Source of the DNA: Imbricaverruca yamaguchii
Taxonomy: Eukaryota > Arthropoda > Thecostraca > Neoverrucidae
Direction: 5' to 3'
Assembly (NCBI GenBank): GCA_034440575.1
Contig: JAOTOL010001214.1
Location: 124,001 to 188,000, forward strand
DNA length: 64,000 nucleotides
Under the pieces are notes generated by a model. It worked only from the letters and a program-made list of their open reading frames with translations. It searched no databases and was not told the DNA's origin. Every line of letters starts with the position of its first letter. The first letter of the stretch is position 1. Positions 35,341 to 46,769 of the stretch are shown piece after piece. Made by a program: the position numbers and the translations under genes.

Positions 35341-38234
35341 GGGCATTCCACGTCAAATCGCACAAGAATTGGCTATTTTGAACCCGACCCCCTCCGATTT
35401 TTATGAAAATTGATACACCTGTAGTGCCAAGTGAACGAACCTCACACGCCAACTTTCAGCCCTGGGTGACCTCTGGGGTCAGATTTAGAGGTCATCCTAG
35501 GTCGCCTATTTTTACCGACTTGACAACAATCAAATGCATATATATTAGATGTTAATTAACTTAGCGGAACGACATTGGTGTTAAAGTGCGCAGACACCCT
35601 TGGCCATTCAGAAATATGGCAAAGGTTGCACGTGACCTCTCCGTGACCCTTGACCTAACGAGGTCAAAGTATAAAAATGCATTTTTCTATATGTTTGCCT
35701 GCCCCTAATTCGACTAAACGTGGCTGAATTAATGGTCTTGATATTATCTAAGAACGTGCAAAAAAGAAAGGCGGAGACTCTAAAACTTTTTGAGATATCG
35801 GCCTTTGAGTAGGTATTGTCATAGGACCAAATCGAAGCATGCCCCGATGCTATTTACAGTATCATCGATGATAACTCTGGTTTCCTTGGTCCGATTATCG
35901 TCAAATTTGGTGGGCAAATCATCGGTGGCAAGCTGAACTATTTTCCAGATTTTCAAGTTGACCTGACCTCACATGACCTGGCAGTGACCTCTCCATTACA
36001 AGCCAACAGGGAAACAAAAATATTTTCCTGAACAAAAAACGCTGAATTTGGCTCGTACAGGCTATATTACCTAGTTTTAGGTTAGGCTACTCCAAACGAG
36101 CCAAATTTTATTTTGAACAAGTGTCCTCTGCAAGGTCACGTGAGGTCACTATGAGGTCATGTCACACTTTCGTCAATAACTTTATATAGAATCAAGATAG
36201 ATAAATAATTTTAATGCCATCGAGATCCTCTGGTTAATCATGATGTATAATATGATCAAGCTAGGTCATCACTTGATCTCGGTTTAGGGTGACCTGGAGG
36301 TCAACTGGGGTCAGGATCAAATGTTCAGCTAGCTAAGTCATGTGATACATCAATCAACGCGGCCTGACGAGGAAAATAGGATTGTAACAAAATTATATTT
36401 CTATCTTTATTTTGGCAAAAGTTATTCGCAAAAAATATGTTTCCTCGGTTTTTATAGCCTGAATATATTGTTTCAGCTCGCGTGCGTTTCGTACTAACAT
36501 TTTATCGGGAGGGCCAGTAAATGTTTCTGATATGCAAATAGCCGCGACCATAAAACAAGTTGAACAGCAGTACCGTATATTCATGAAGAACTACCAACCT
36601 TTTTCGCCACACGTACCTCACGGCCCGTCTCGCTGCCGGAAAACCATCTCACAACCACCATACCATTACGTGGAGACGGAGTAACACGATGGACATTCCT
36701 TGTTCCCGGTATTGTGCGAGCAGCTGCGAATCTGTCATTCAACTCTTTGGTTTCTTTGACCCACTCGGTTTTGGGAAAATACTCCACGCACGTGCCGGTG
36801 GCATGGTTTTTTACAAACTGATAAAACTGGTCCGGGATCTCCATCAGAGTTCCTTGCAGACTTCCCTTTTTAGCTAACCTTTTCAACGTCCCACCAATGC
36901 CATCACACGGTCCCTTTCCGTGAGCGGTTGCGAAGAAATGCCACTCGGCGTCTATTCCAAAGTCGACGGAATGCTCTGCCAAATTTAGGAAATTCTTACA
37001 ATTTTTGTATTGCGAGGCAGCCCCATCTGAAAAATAAAATATCTTCTTGGGGCGCTGGCCTAATTCTGCTTCCAGGCGCTCAATGAGTTTTCCTTGAAAC
37101 AGGTGGACAGCCACAGTATCATGCGTCAGGCAGTCGGAAATGGCAGAGTAAGAAAAATGTTTGAGGTCCCCTGCGTTGTTTCGCCAATAAGCCACAAACG
37201 GATGGATTGTCACCTGCAGTTTGTTCCAGTGATGGGACTGTACCTCATCCTGTGTAACCATAGCGTAGTTTTCGGAAAAATCTCCAATAACAATTACCTC
37301 TGCAGGAGCTAGTGTTTCCTTTAGGCCTTTCAGATAATTGCCTTGGGCACGGGCGACAAAATCATGCTTTACAAGTATTTCCAGCTGCTCGCAAAATGAT
37401 CGCACAAAATCTTCAGAAGTTTGCGTAACCACCTCTAAGGTGGACCTATCAGTATTAGTCCACTTTCGGTACTCAATGTTATCGATTTCTCGGTTATCAT
37501 GAATCATATCATGGCCATGAATATTCACGTAAGTTGCAATATTGCATGTATTTAGGTTTTTTTTTAGTAAAATTAAAAAAAAGGGCAATACAAACTTCCC
37601 AAGGTCATGTTAGTTCATGTGAGGTCATGTCAACCTGAAAATCTGGAAAATAGATCAGTTTGCCACCGATGACTTGCGCAACAAATTTGACGATAATCGG
37701 ACGAAGGTAACCAGAGTTATAATCGATAATATGGTAAATAGCCTCGGGGCATGCATCCATTTGGTCCTATTACAATACTCAAAGGCCGATATCTCAAAAG
37801 TTTTCAAGTCTCCGCCTTTCTTTTTGCAAGTTCTTAGATAATATTACGACCATTAATATAGCACCGTTTCGTCGAATTAGGGGCAGGCAAACATATATAA
37901 AAATATATTTGTATACTTTGACCTGGTTAGGTCAAAGGTCACGGGGAGGTCACGTGCAACTTTTGCCATATTTCTGAATGGCCCAGGGCTTCTGCGCACT
38001 TTGACACCAATTTCATTCCGCTAAGTTAAATAACACATGAGATATTTGCAATTTATTGATGTCAAGTCGGTAAAAAATCGTGACCTAGGATGACCTCTAG
38101 ATCTGACCCCAGAGGACACTCTGGGCTAAAAGTTGGCGTGATGTGTTCTTTTACTTTGTACTACAGGTGTACCAATTTTCATCAAAATCGGAGGGGGTCG
38201 GGGAATTTCTTGTGCGATTTGACGTGGAATGACC
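35341..38234. mobile_element. DNA transposon with ~640-bp terminal inverted repeats
   Basis: The left end (GGGCATTCCACGTCAAATC) is matched in reverse at the right end (GATTTGACGTGGAATGACC). Homology between the ends extends to about 35985 on the left and from about 37605 on the right. CATATG, or at least ATAT, abuts both ends and may be a target-site duplication. The inverted ends are rich in AGGTCA-type words. The internal - strand ORF (36581-37588) is the presumed transposase, probably truncated at its N-terminus. Confidence 0.75.
36581..37588 (-). CDS. Transposase-like protein with RNase H-fold motifs (GDFSENY family), N-terminally truncated
   Basis: The 335-residue frame contains KWTNTDRSTLEVV, IVIGDFSENYAMVTQDEVQ, then SDCLTHDTVAVHLFQ, IFYFSDGAASQYKNCKNF, EWHFFATAHGKGPCDGIGG and a basic Ser-rich end. 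The acidic residues in GDFSENY, in FSDGA and in the EWHFF...CDGIGG block are spaced as expected for a DDE/D catalytic triad in an RNase H fold. That is inference from pattern and not from an alignment. The family is familiar as high-copy uncharacterised proteins of arthropods. The frame opens close to the right inverted repeat with a low-complexity start, so the original N-terminal domain (expected to bind the ends) is missing. The ORF itself is intact. Confidence 0.65.
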   Translation of the reverse strand: MPFFLILLKKNLNTCNIATYVNIHGHDMIHDNREIDNIEYRKWTNTDRSTLEVVTQTSEDFVRSFCEQLEILVKHDFVARAQGNYLKGLKETLAPAEVIVIGDFSENYAMVTQDEVQSHHWNKLQVTIHPFVAYWRNNAGDLKHFSYSAISDCLTHDTVAVHLFQGKLIERLEAELGQRPKKIFYFSDGAASQYKNCKNFLNLAEHSVDFGIDAEWHFFATAHGKGPCDGIGGTLKRLAKKGSLQGTLMEIPDQFYQFVKNHATGTCVEYFPKTEWVKETKELNDRFAAARTIPGTRNVHRVTPSPRNGMVVVRWFSGSETGREVRVAKKVGSSS

Positions 38235-38240
38235 CATATG

Positions 38241-38621
38241 CGACATGGTGTATGTCAGGTGGTGTCTGTTTTGACACCCACCCCCTCACTATTAAGAACC
38301 AGTGGTGGCGCCGATAGACACAAAGGTGCAATTTCTTATAGCCTAGCCATGCACTAAATATAACATTTTAGATGCCCGTATGTTCAACAAGAGCCGAGCA
38401 TACGCCAAGCTTCTGCTACTATGGAGTCAGCCCACAGTCAATGCCAACGTAATGTCGACGTAAAGTATGTTATGAGTGAGCATTGACCTTTATATATAAC
38501 TAGACAAAGAACTCGACTTTTCAAAACGGTCCCGTCGGCGGCGCCACATATGGGCAAAACGGCGGCGCTGGTAGGCGCTACGCAGTGTGTTGTGGGTATA
38601 AAGCAGTGATGCTGGGGCGTT
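38241..38621. other. No gene recognised
   Basis: Unassigned sequence between the DNA transposon and the TTAA-CCCGTC element. Confidence 0.5.
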
Positions 38622-39412
38622 TTAACCCGTCCTGTCTCGGGGGGAGGGGGGGTCTTCAACAGCCCCCTCAGGTTTTTCGCGGATAGCGGACGAACGGCGC
38701 GCGGCAGCGCACCCAAATTTGGCATACCTTTTCCCACATCAATTTGACATGCTGATTCAAAATTTTTAGGTCAGGTTATCTAGGGTCAATGAGCTAGTCA
38801 AGGTCAAGTGAGGTCACCTCCAGAAAAGTTCAACCAATCGCCACGCTTAAACGGATACAAATATTATAATACAATTTTCAGCGTTTGCTTATCTTTACGG
38901 ATGCAACAAAACGTACGAATTGAATTTGTCATTTTTCCTTCGTTTTTGACTGCATACAAATTTTGCGTATTTGCCATCTTGCAGTTCAAATACAGGATTC
39001 TGGCTAAAGTAAGCATTTTTAGGGCAAGTCGACCTCCAGCAACGTTTCTCGGTCTGCTCTACCAATCGGAAAAGGAAAATTAAAGAAAACTTGATAACTC
39101 AACATTTGGAACTTTCGGATTTCTTTTGGTGGGGGAGGGGGGAAATTATAGCCCTGGTCGATTTCGCTGTCCTTTTCTTATTCCAAATAAATGAAATATT
39201 TTTGTTTTGTTTTTCACATATCACCCAAAATGAATTCTCCAGAGTCAAAAACATAGCCCCCTAGTGACGCAACTTTTGGGGAAATTGTTTTGGGGGTGGA
39301 CCCGGACCCTACTTGTCGAGCGCTTTCCGATGACACCTCTTTCGTTTTCGTGCGATGCTTAGTTAGGATTTTAGACGGGGTCTTCAACCGCCCCCCCCCC
39401 CCGAGACGGGGT
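38622..39412 (+). mobile_element. Short element beginning TTAA-CCCGTC, related to a copy at 60143-60602
   Basis: TTAA at 38622-38625 is followed by CCCGTCCTGTCTCGG and a G-run, then TCTTCAACAGCCCCCTCAGG. About 470 bp from here are homologous, in reverse orientation, to 60143-60602. A related module (TCTTCAACCGCCCC, a C-run, CGAGACGGGG) sits near 39365-39412 and may be the other end. No ORF of note is present. A TTAA site next to CCC is compatible with a piggyBac-type miniature element. Confidence 0.45.
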
Positions 39413-41213
39413 GTGAGGATTTGATCGGAAAGACGGCGCGGGTAAGTAGTGAAAATGAGTATCATTTTCCTATGATATATTCATATATGAAGCAAAAACT
39501 TTGCTCGATATATACACATATACATATATATACATAATATATTCATTTATCAAGCAAAAACCACATCATATATTCCAATTAAGCCTGTAATCCGACCTGC
39601 CGCATCCTTGCCGTTCATCCCTTTGCGAAGACAGATACAGAGGGCACAGGGGACATGTGTCCGCTCATGACAAGGTAGCGCCCATCTTACGAGGTAAAGT
39701 GATCCTCCAGTCAGACTCGAGTGGAACCGTTTATATATAGTTTTCAGCTAAAGCCCCTCGTGTGCCCCTTATAATGAGCTCCCTAATAATCATTATGTGC
39801 ACTCCTCCCCATTGATTTCCGGCCGAAGTCCCCCTTCCAAGACCCTTGAGTGTGCCTCTCTATAAATTTTCAGATGGAGGTGCGCCTGGTGGCTCATCCA
39901 GTGGCTCCAGAATGCCCTTCTTCCATGAAAAGTGCTGGATCTGTCCTGTCCTCTTGGAAGGAACCCAGGGCTAATATGCAGAACTACAATTAAAGGAGAA
40001 GTCCCGAGTGCACGGATGTTGATTTCGAAAAAAAAATTATTGACAGGGGCAAAATACACGATGGCAATGAGCAGGTCAAAATTGATTGGGGAAAATACTT
40101 CATAGGGTCCCATGTTAAAACTTGATATTATTGGGGGGGAGGGGGGCAAAGCCAACATTGATGTGGCACTTGACCCTCGAAGTATATAAGCAACACCCCT
40201 GCCTGAGCGTCAGCCCGTGTCCTGCAGGATGGTCGGCGGATTCAGGGACATGTCCCCATGGAATTTGGAACCTGCTCCCCTCCGCTGGAAGGCTCGAGTG
40301 CTCCCATTCATATTTTTCAGCCAGCAGCGTTCCTTCAGTGTACTTCAGTGTACTCAGCAGCGTTCCTTCAGTGTACCCCTCCCTTGCTAAACGGATTTTC
40401 GGCCGAAGGCGCTCATTCAGGTATCTTCGCATGGTGCACTTCCTAAGAAATGGCACCCCCAGACAAATGCCTCTCTCCCATAACAACTCCTGGAACCCAC
40501 CCTAATTAGGAAATAGGGTGCACACACAGTACACATATGCTGCCAGCTACAAACATTCCCAGCGTTACTTCGCTAGCGTTTATCGGGTATCGGGGTCTTA
40601 ATTTCATGCCGTATACCGCACAAAGTTAGAAACACAGTGAAAGAAGTTAGACCTTAAAAACACAATAACAATACTTTACAAGATATTTCGCCAGTTATGT
40701 CTGCTCATCAGGAACCCAGCATCATTTTGCACTACTTTTTATCAAAATCTATTGACAACTTTTCATACTACACTTCATTCTAGGACCAAAATGCATGGGA
40801 GCGCGCGGAGCCCTCGATCTTTTGCCCATATACCGCTGCTCCAGCCGGGACCGGACGCGGAGCGTGCGGCGGGCGGCGAGTTGTCTGTCTAGCTATATAC
40901 AGAGGCAAATGTAAATAAGACAAAGCCTTCTATGCTGACGTAAACTGCTGATGACCCTGGACCTTGCAATGTCTTAAGTCAACTCCATTGTTCGCGCAAC
41001 TCAGAATGATGCTACCATGACGTATAGGAGGCGCCATTGGGCGCTCGCAATGCCATCTAGCGGTATAATTCAAAACTATTTTGGAACTTATTTCGGTACT
41101 TGCGAATCCACCCTGCCCGCGGATATTCCAGAAGTTATCTGGCAGCTTTGGAACTTATGAATCTTGGTACTCGTGACTTTTCGTACTTGTGATATTGACC
41201 CATCAACGTTATC
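39413..41213. other. No gene recognised
   Basis: Contains TATACATATA-type low complexity (39470-39560), C-rich unassigned sequence (39740-40500) and the hammerhead-like motif at 40681. Confidence 0.45.
40681..40715 (-). ncRNA. Hammerhead-core-like motif, probably from a Penelope-like element
   Basis: On the - strand CCTGATGAG is followed by a potential stem (GCAG with CTGGC around a 6-base loop) and then CGAAATATC. CUGAUGA and GAAA are the two invariant strands of a hammerhead ribozyme core. I could not find a convincing partner strand for helix III, so activity is doubtful. Confidence 0.35.
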
Positions 41214-41635
41214 AGCGCGGCGGCGCTGCTCCGACGCGGCCGCTCCGACGGGGCCGACGTTCTCCCACTCGTGAGCCGGAGGGTGGCGGCGGCGGGTGCG
41301 TTCCCCCGCTTCCGGCCACAAACGCCGCCCCAGTGGGAGGTGTGTCGCGGACACGCGGTCACGGTGGCGGCGCCGACGAGCGTGCCGGTGAAGCTGCTGC
41401 TCGTGTGGGTGACCCGCCTGCGGTTGCGGTCCGCTCGGGAGCGAGCTGCGTCATCGGCGGCGCGGTGTAATCTCGCAGGTCTCGAGACGGCGCGCTTTTT
41501 GTCGCAAGGCCATTTGTCACGTGGTGTTGCAGCGCGGTGGCTACTGCACGCGTGCCCCCGGGAAGACTGTTTGACGCACGTGTGCCTGTGCGAGGGAGAG
41601 TTGTTACTCCGCCCAAATCGCCGCGGAAGCATCAG
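41214..41635 (+). CDS. Exon-like open frame of unknown identity
   Basis: The frame runs from a weak TTATCAG acceptor to a strong CATCAG/GTACGT donor. It encodes GRSDGADVLPLVSRRV, RGHAVTVAAPTSVPVKLLL, ARWLLHACPREDCLTHVC and ELLLRPNRRGS. Both strands are open in several frames because the segment is very GC-rich, which weakens the case. I do not recognise the product. Confidence 0.3.
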
Positions 41636-41754
41636 GTACGTGTCTGAACATCTCAGTCATCATCGGGCCTGGGTCCTGCTGCAGCATATTTCCTGGCGGC
41701 GTTCCCAGCATGTTCCCATAGTAATTCTGACGTTTTTGTCAACAATTTGTCCGG

Positions 41755-41915
41755 GGACAAGTAGTCGAGGGGTGAGTTGCCTGTCTCACAATAGAAAGAT
41801 AGTGGGCTCGAGTCTCGCCTGGAGGTACTCTTCGCCCGCGATTAATCTCTATGAGAGATTGTCGATGCTACATGACTCAACGGTCGATGTGTCGTAAAAC
41901 CAGTAACCAAACAAT
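41755..41915 (+). mobile_element. tRNA-derived SINE, family 1
   Basis: The head AGTAGTCGAGGGGTGAG, box B GGCTCGAGTC, body and a CCAGTAACC tail match the family, with more substitutions than other copies. Confidence 0.7.
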
Positions 41916-42913
41916 CAGCAAGTTGTCCCCGGTCCTCGTCCAGCCGCTGACTGATCGTAGTTTATTTTCGTCATCGGGAGTGGGCCGGCACTCGTGCAAG
42001 GAAATCTTTTTCGCAGAGGGGACCACTGGTCGGGGGAAATAATGAAGGTGCATGGAACCTCCCTCGAATCATTGGCGTCTCGGGACATCTTCCACTGTTG
42101 AGTTCGGTGACTAGATAATTTGTGCCTTCCGGAGGGACATCGGCTGACAAATTTGAGTTGACAAGGTTGCAGTGTGGCTTGCACGGTGGCGAGCCTTTTT
42201 CCAGTCGGGGCGTCGTTCCTCGAATGGGGGGGTGGGGGGTGCTTGTCCCCATTGCAGAGAGTGAAAATTATTTTCAACGTTCGGAGGTTACTTTTCTAAG
42301 CCAACCCTTCTCCCTTCATTCAGTGCGAACACAGCCACTCGATCACTCGATGACACCCGACCATCGGCAATTTGCTGTAAGTTGGGAAATGGGGTTTTAC
42401 TCGTCAGACCAGGGGACCTTTCGTGCCCCATGCACCGACACCTTTAGGGTCCCTTGTGGGACCCCTGCAACCCTCCAGGGGGTGGCTGCGCCCTTCGTCT
42501 CCCTTCGCTACGCTACTGCTTACCTGTCCCCTGTGCAGTGCAGCTGGGTTCTCTTATTAACCATTTAACCACTGTTTTGCTAGAAGTACCAGGTTTGTGC
42601 CTCCGCTAACATCACCACGGCGATTGCCAATGACAACAGTTACATTCAATCCAATACAAAAAATTGTCAAACCGTCTCTGACAGTCGAACTTGAACAGCT
42701 AACACATTTTATCATACCATTAAGTCATAGTGTTTAGACGTAATAAAAGCCGCAAGAACCAATCTAGCTAAGTCTATAAATGGAAGATACCACAAGCTCG
42801 GTAAAAAAAACCCCACCCGAACTATCACCACATCCTAAAAAAATATCCATCAACATTCCACACACCTATCAATGCCTAGCTACCTTAGTTATCCAGCCCT
42901 ATTCCTCTATTAC
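41916..42913. other. No gene recognised
   Basis: A G-run near 42225-42240 and unassigned sequence; the 148-codon + strand frame at 42122 has no recognisable features. Confidence 0.5.
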
Positions 42914-43190
42914 CGAATTAACTTTTAATGGTCTCAAACAAACCGGCATAATGTCAGCTGCCTTCTCATGCCATACTCAACTACCTTTGTAGATATCTAA
43001 CCCTGCCACTTTTGCACCCAATTTCAGGATTTCTGTCTCGAATTATGTTATTGTTTTCCTTTTAATTATATATATCGGATGTTCTGCATGAACGAATTAA
43101 GTTTTAATGGTCTCCAATAAGCCGACATAAAAGAGGCTGCCTTCTAATACAATACTCGTCTACTTTTATCGATGCCTAATCCTATGGGCG
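42914..43190. repeat. Diverged ~178-bp direct duplication
   Basis: GAATTAACTTTTAATGGTCT at 42916 recurs as GAATTAAGTTTTAATGGTCT at 43094. Both are followed by a GCCTTCT segment and a TACTCxxCTAC segment. Confidence 0.65.
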
Positions 43191-43240
43191 CTGTATAACC
43201 ACTGCAGTTGATGCGCCCTAAAACCCTAATAACTAACTAT
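43190..43240 (+). mobile_element. SINE-like 3' tail fragment, family 4
   Basis: GCGCTGTATAACCACTGCAG, then TTGATGCGCCCTAAAACCC and AATAACTAAC, a diverged copy of the same tail. Confidence 0.35.
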
Positions 43241-43502
43241 AGATACCTAATCCTGCCATTTTTACCTTTTGACATGAAGATTTTCGGCATTTATGAGGTT
43301 CCAGCATGGCTCGATGCATGTCAAGCGCCAACATTTGCTGCCCGGAGGATCCGTAAGCCGCCGATCGGCGGCACAGGAAGAAATAAAGTTCCAGCCTTGA
43401 TCAATACCAAGCAACATCGGCTCTGGCACGCCACAGTTGTGTAGGAGCAATCCACGGTTGTAGAACAATATCTATATTATTACATATATGCATAATGTTG
43501 CC

Positions 43503-43539
43503 CACACGCGTATATGGGCCGTGTCCATATACGCGTGTG
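43503..43539. repeat. Perfect 15-bp hairpin
   Basis: CACACGCGTATATGG pairs with CCATATACGCGTGTG across a 7-base loop. Confidence 0.9.
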
Positions 43540-43784
43540 ATGTTTTTAAACAATATCGAGAACACCTGTACGGCCTCCAGTGGTGGCAGAACTCATGTCA
43601 GGCACATCGCCTATCGCTTCAGATATGAAAAGTACCTGTGACTTTGGCCTCGGGGTCCATTAACATTCAGACAAGAGTTCCGCTCCACCGAGCGCACCCA
43701 GTCATATTATAAATGGCGGTCGGGGACGGGCCTCGGGGCCCGCCGGCTATGGTGGAAAATAGTCCCAGAATTTGCTGTGCATAC

Positions 43785-43814
43785 TCTTACCTTGTGTATT
43801 GACACAAGGTAAGA
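43785..43814. repeat. Perfect 13-bp hairpin
   Basis: TCTTACCTTGTGT pairs with ACACAAGGTAAGA across the loop ATTG. Confidence 0.9.
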
Positions 43815-44059
43815 ATATAGCCAATATATGGCATATCATTTTAAATGGCAATGAAATTGACGTCTGAAGGCAGGCCAACTTTCATCATATTTTATGGAGC
43901 TTCTTTTAAATTTCAACTATATTTTTCGCGCACGCACTCGTGAGCATCGGGGCACGCTTGTCACGGGCGCATATTTCAGAGCTCTTGAATGGCATTAGGA
44001 ACATGCCTGTTTTCTTTCCTTATTGGAAGTCCCCCGATGTCCGCATTAACATTGCGTCT

Positions 44060-44770
44060 GACGCCCAACGAAGATAATGAGAAGTGGCCCTAGAACAGAA
44101 CCCTGTGGTATTCCACTCAGAACATTCTTCCAATCAGACTTGCATCCATTCAACACCACCCTTTGTTTCTTTCCCATCAACCATGTTTCAATCCAGCTTA
44201 AAACTTTTCCAACAATCCCATGTTGCTATAGTTCATGAAGTAGCCTCCCGTGTTGAACTTTATCAAAAGCTTTGCTAAAGTCAAAGTACACAACATCCAT
44301 CCTGCTTCGATTGTAAGTGAGTTAGACAAGATCTTAGAGATCGAAATCCATGTTGAGTATCCCAAGGTTATGCCTATCAAGATGAACCTGAACATTCTGC
44401 TTAACCAGCTTTTCTAGTACCTTGCACATTATTGAGGTCAAACTGACTGGCCTGCAGTTTCCTACACACTTCATTCTTCCCTTTTTGAAAATTGGTGCTA
44501 TGTTTGCATATCTCCAATCTTCAACTACTTCAGAACATCCCATAGACCGCTTGAAAGTGATTCCTAATGGAACTGCTAAAGCTTTGGCAGACTCTACTAA
44601 GGTCCAAGCATTTTCTGTTGGGTCCAGAAGTTTATTAGGTTTTATATTCTGCAACTGCTGTTCTACAGCTTCTATAGTTATTGTAAGATCCTGCAGCCTA
44701 TCATCCGTCATAGCATAAACTTCAGTTGTTCCTATTGTACCATATTTATCTTTAGTAAAACATTAAAATT
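44060..44770 (-). pseudogene. Non-LTR retrotransposon reverse transcriptase fragment
   Basis: The - strand encodes EDWRYANIAPIFKKG, CRPVSLTSIMCKVLEKLV and, after frameshifts, an FSKAFDKV-like segment. Near 44110-44180 it continues with a KKQRVVLNG-like stretch and SGIPQGSVLGP-like sequence. These are the palm blocks of LINE reverse transcriptases. The YxDD box is not included. Confidence 0.7.
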
Positions 44771-45067
44771 GCTTGCCTAGGAATTCCACAACAGCACAAT
44801 CGTCAAACACGATTTCCCCGTCTACCTCCAGTGGTCCTACACCTCACGGTTTAGCTTTAAATTTGTAGAAGCCATGGCATATCTTAGCATTACCTGCTAG
44901 ACATTCTCAAGGTAATTTGATTTCAACCAGCCTTTTACATGCCCTAACACCCCTCCTAACCACATTTCCAGCTATTTTATATGATTAGAGGTTTACCTCA
45001 AAGTTGGCATATTTTAGTTACTTGAATGCCTGTTTTTTTTTTACTCCAGTAAATCCTTTACTGTCCT

Positions 45068-45630
45068 GGTCAGACATAAAGACAAAAACATAAAAGGTTA
45101 GTGCAACTATGAGCCACAAGGGCCGTTCTTGGTTGCACTCTGTACACTTAACCAGTTGCCCACCAAATCTGTCAATCAGCCCTCCCTGTAATACTGAAAA
45201 GCAAGCCCTCTATTCTTATAATGACTATGCTGTTTTTAAAGATGTTCAATGTGCTGCTACTGACAATGGTTTCTGGCAGCTGGTTCCAGTGTTCTACTAC
45301 CCTGTTAGTGAGGAAAGTCAGTCTTAACCTTGTTCTGCTGTGGTTAACTTTAATTTTGAATTTATGACCTCTAATTGCATCATTTCCGTTAAATTCAAAC
45401 ATTTCCCCAAGATATCCCCTCTCCAGGCCATGGGAAAATTTAAAGACCTGGATGAGATCTCCTCTCAGCCTTTTATATCTAAGTGAAAACATATTCAATT
45501 TCTTCAATCTTTCCCCTTATGTCAGGTTGCTTATACCATTAACCATTTTTGTAGCCCTCTTTTGTACTCTCTCTAAAAGCCAACGATCTTTCAGAGCTAG
45601 GAGACCAAGCTTGGATGCAGTATTCCAAAT
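45068..45630 (-). mobile_element. 5'-truncated LINE 3' end (inverted partner of 46770-47325)
   Basis: The - strand encodes RLRGDLIQVFKF, EMFEFNGNDAIRGHKFKI, then TNRVVEHWNQLPETIVSS and LNIFKNSI, the C-terminal block of many LINE ORF2 proteins. It is followed by a 3' UTR and an imperfect TTTATGTC tail. The sequence is highly similar to the + strand copy at 46770-47325. Confidence 0.7.
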
Positions 45631-45818
45631 GTGGCCCAAATGGGGGAACCGTCCCTTCAGCGGCCATAGGGCCACTTTAATTTCTGACGATATTCGTCAG
45701 ACATTTCTTGCGCATTTACTGCGCCGGAACGCAACCGTCCTTTCAAATATCTGGTAGTGGTGTGGCTGCGTACGATATATGATAGGCTTTTCTGGCCTTT
45801 GATTAGGTGCTCGTAGTA

Positions 45819-46091
45819 ATGGGATACTGCTCTGTGGCTAAGTGTACTTCTTCATTCAGGAACTATCCTGACATCTCGTGTCTTAATTTTCCGAAAGATG
45901 CTAAAAGGAGAGCAGAGTGGGTGCACCTGTGTGCGAGACAGGACCGAATGAACTTGAAGACAGCTCGGATCTGTTCGGACCATTTTGTGAAAGGGGACTG
46001 ACCCATCATGCCTACTGAAACGGTCTGTTGGCTTCAAGGCCAAGCCGTTCCTGCGCAAAAACGCTATTCCGTGTGTGAACATTCTATCAAG
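45819..46091 (+). pseudogene. THAP-type zinc-finger exon, frameshifted
   Basis: From the ATG at 45819 the frame reads MGYCSVAKC, then the conserved Trp in EWVHLC and the C-x2-H pair in ARICSDHFVKGD, followed by TGA. These are the C2CH zinc ligands of a THAP DNA-binding domain at the extreme N-terminus, as in THAP proteins and P-element-type transposases. After the stop, another frame continues with LLKRSVGFKAKPFLRKNAIP, the usual end of the domain, up to a plausible donor at AAG/GTATAT (46092). A 2-nt loss (or 1-nt gain) near 46002 therefore breaks the exon. It lies between two inverted LINE 3' ends. It may be a dead transposase gene, a dead host gene, or an assembly indel in a live one. Confidence 0.65.
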
Positions 46092-46602
46092 GTATATCGT
46101 AATCTGTTCATTTTAAGCACTGAATTTAAGTTTTGTGACTTGAATATCTACACTGTCTAAATGAGCAGAGTTAGACTTACTCACATTGGCAAATAACAAT
46201 AAGCATTTTTACTTCTGTGGAGACTGCACCCAGCTCTACTGCATCTGGCAGCTGACAATTGACTGTCAGATGACAAATTGACACTATTGTTCGATTCACA
46301 CAAAAAAATGCTGAGTGACTGTAGAAAAATGATAGCAAAAGCAGACTTAATCAATGTCAACCAAGTTTATAAATCCATATCCACAGAACAAATTTCTGCT
46401 GTAAAACTGACTAGTATCTGCAGGTATGCCAGTCCCCTAGCTTAAAGAAAATATGGTTATCTGATAGACAGGGTAAGACAGGAACTGGAAAGTGTACCTG
46501 AAGGATAATTTGTATGCTTAGAGTAGCTACTACATCTGTGAATTTTTTTTTGTCTGTCCAATTGTCTGAAGAAGAGGAACAGAGTTTGAATATAGATATG
46601 AA

Positions 46603-46605
<3 letters not shown>

Positions 46606-46645
<40 letters not shown>
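46606..46645. repeat. (TA)n microsatellite
   Basis: About 20 TA units between the THAP exon and the right LINE copy. Confidence 0.95.
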
Positions 46646-46651
<6 letters not shown>

Positions 46652-46769
46652 TATTGAGATATCTATATTCTGAATATAGAGAGGTGAAGCTGCTCTTCAA
46701 GTTTGATTAGCATATTATCATGGTTGATCTATTCATTATATTTGTACAACAATGTGCAGATATTTGAGT

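Larger units (their letters stand above)
43241..44059. other. No gene recognised
   Basis: Holds the two perfect hairpins at 43503 and 43785 and nothing else identifiable. Confidence 0.5.
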
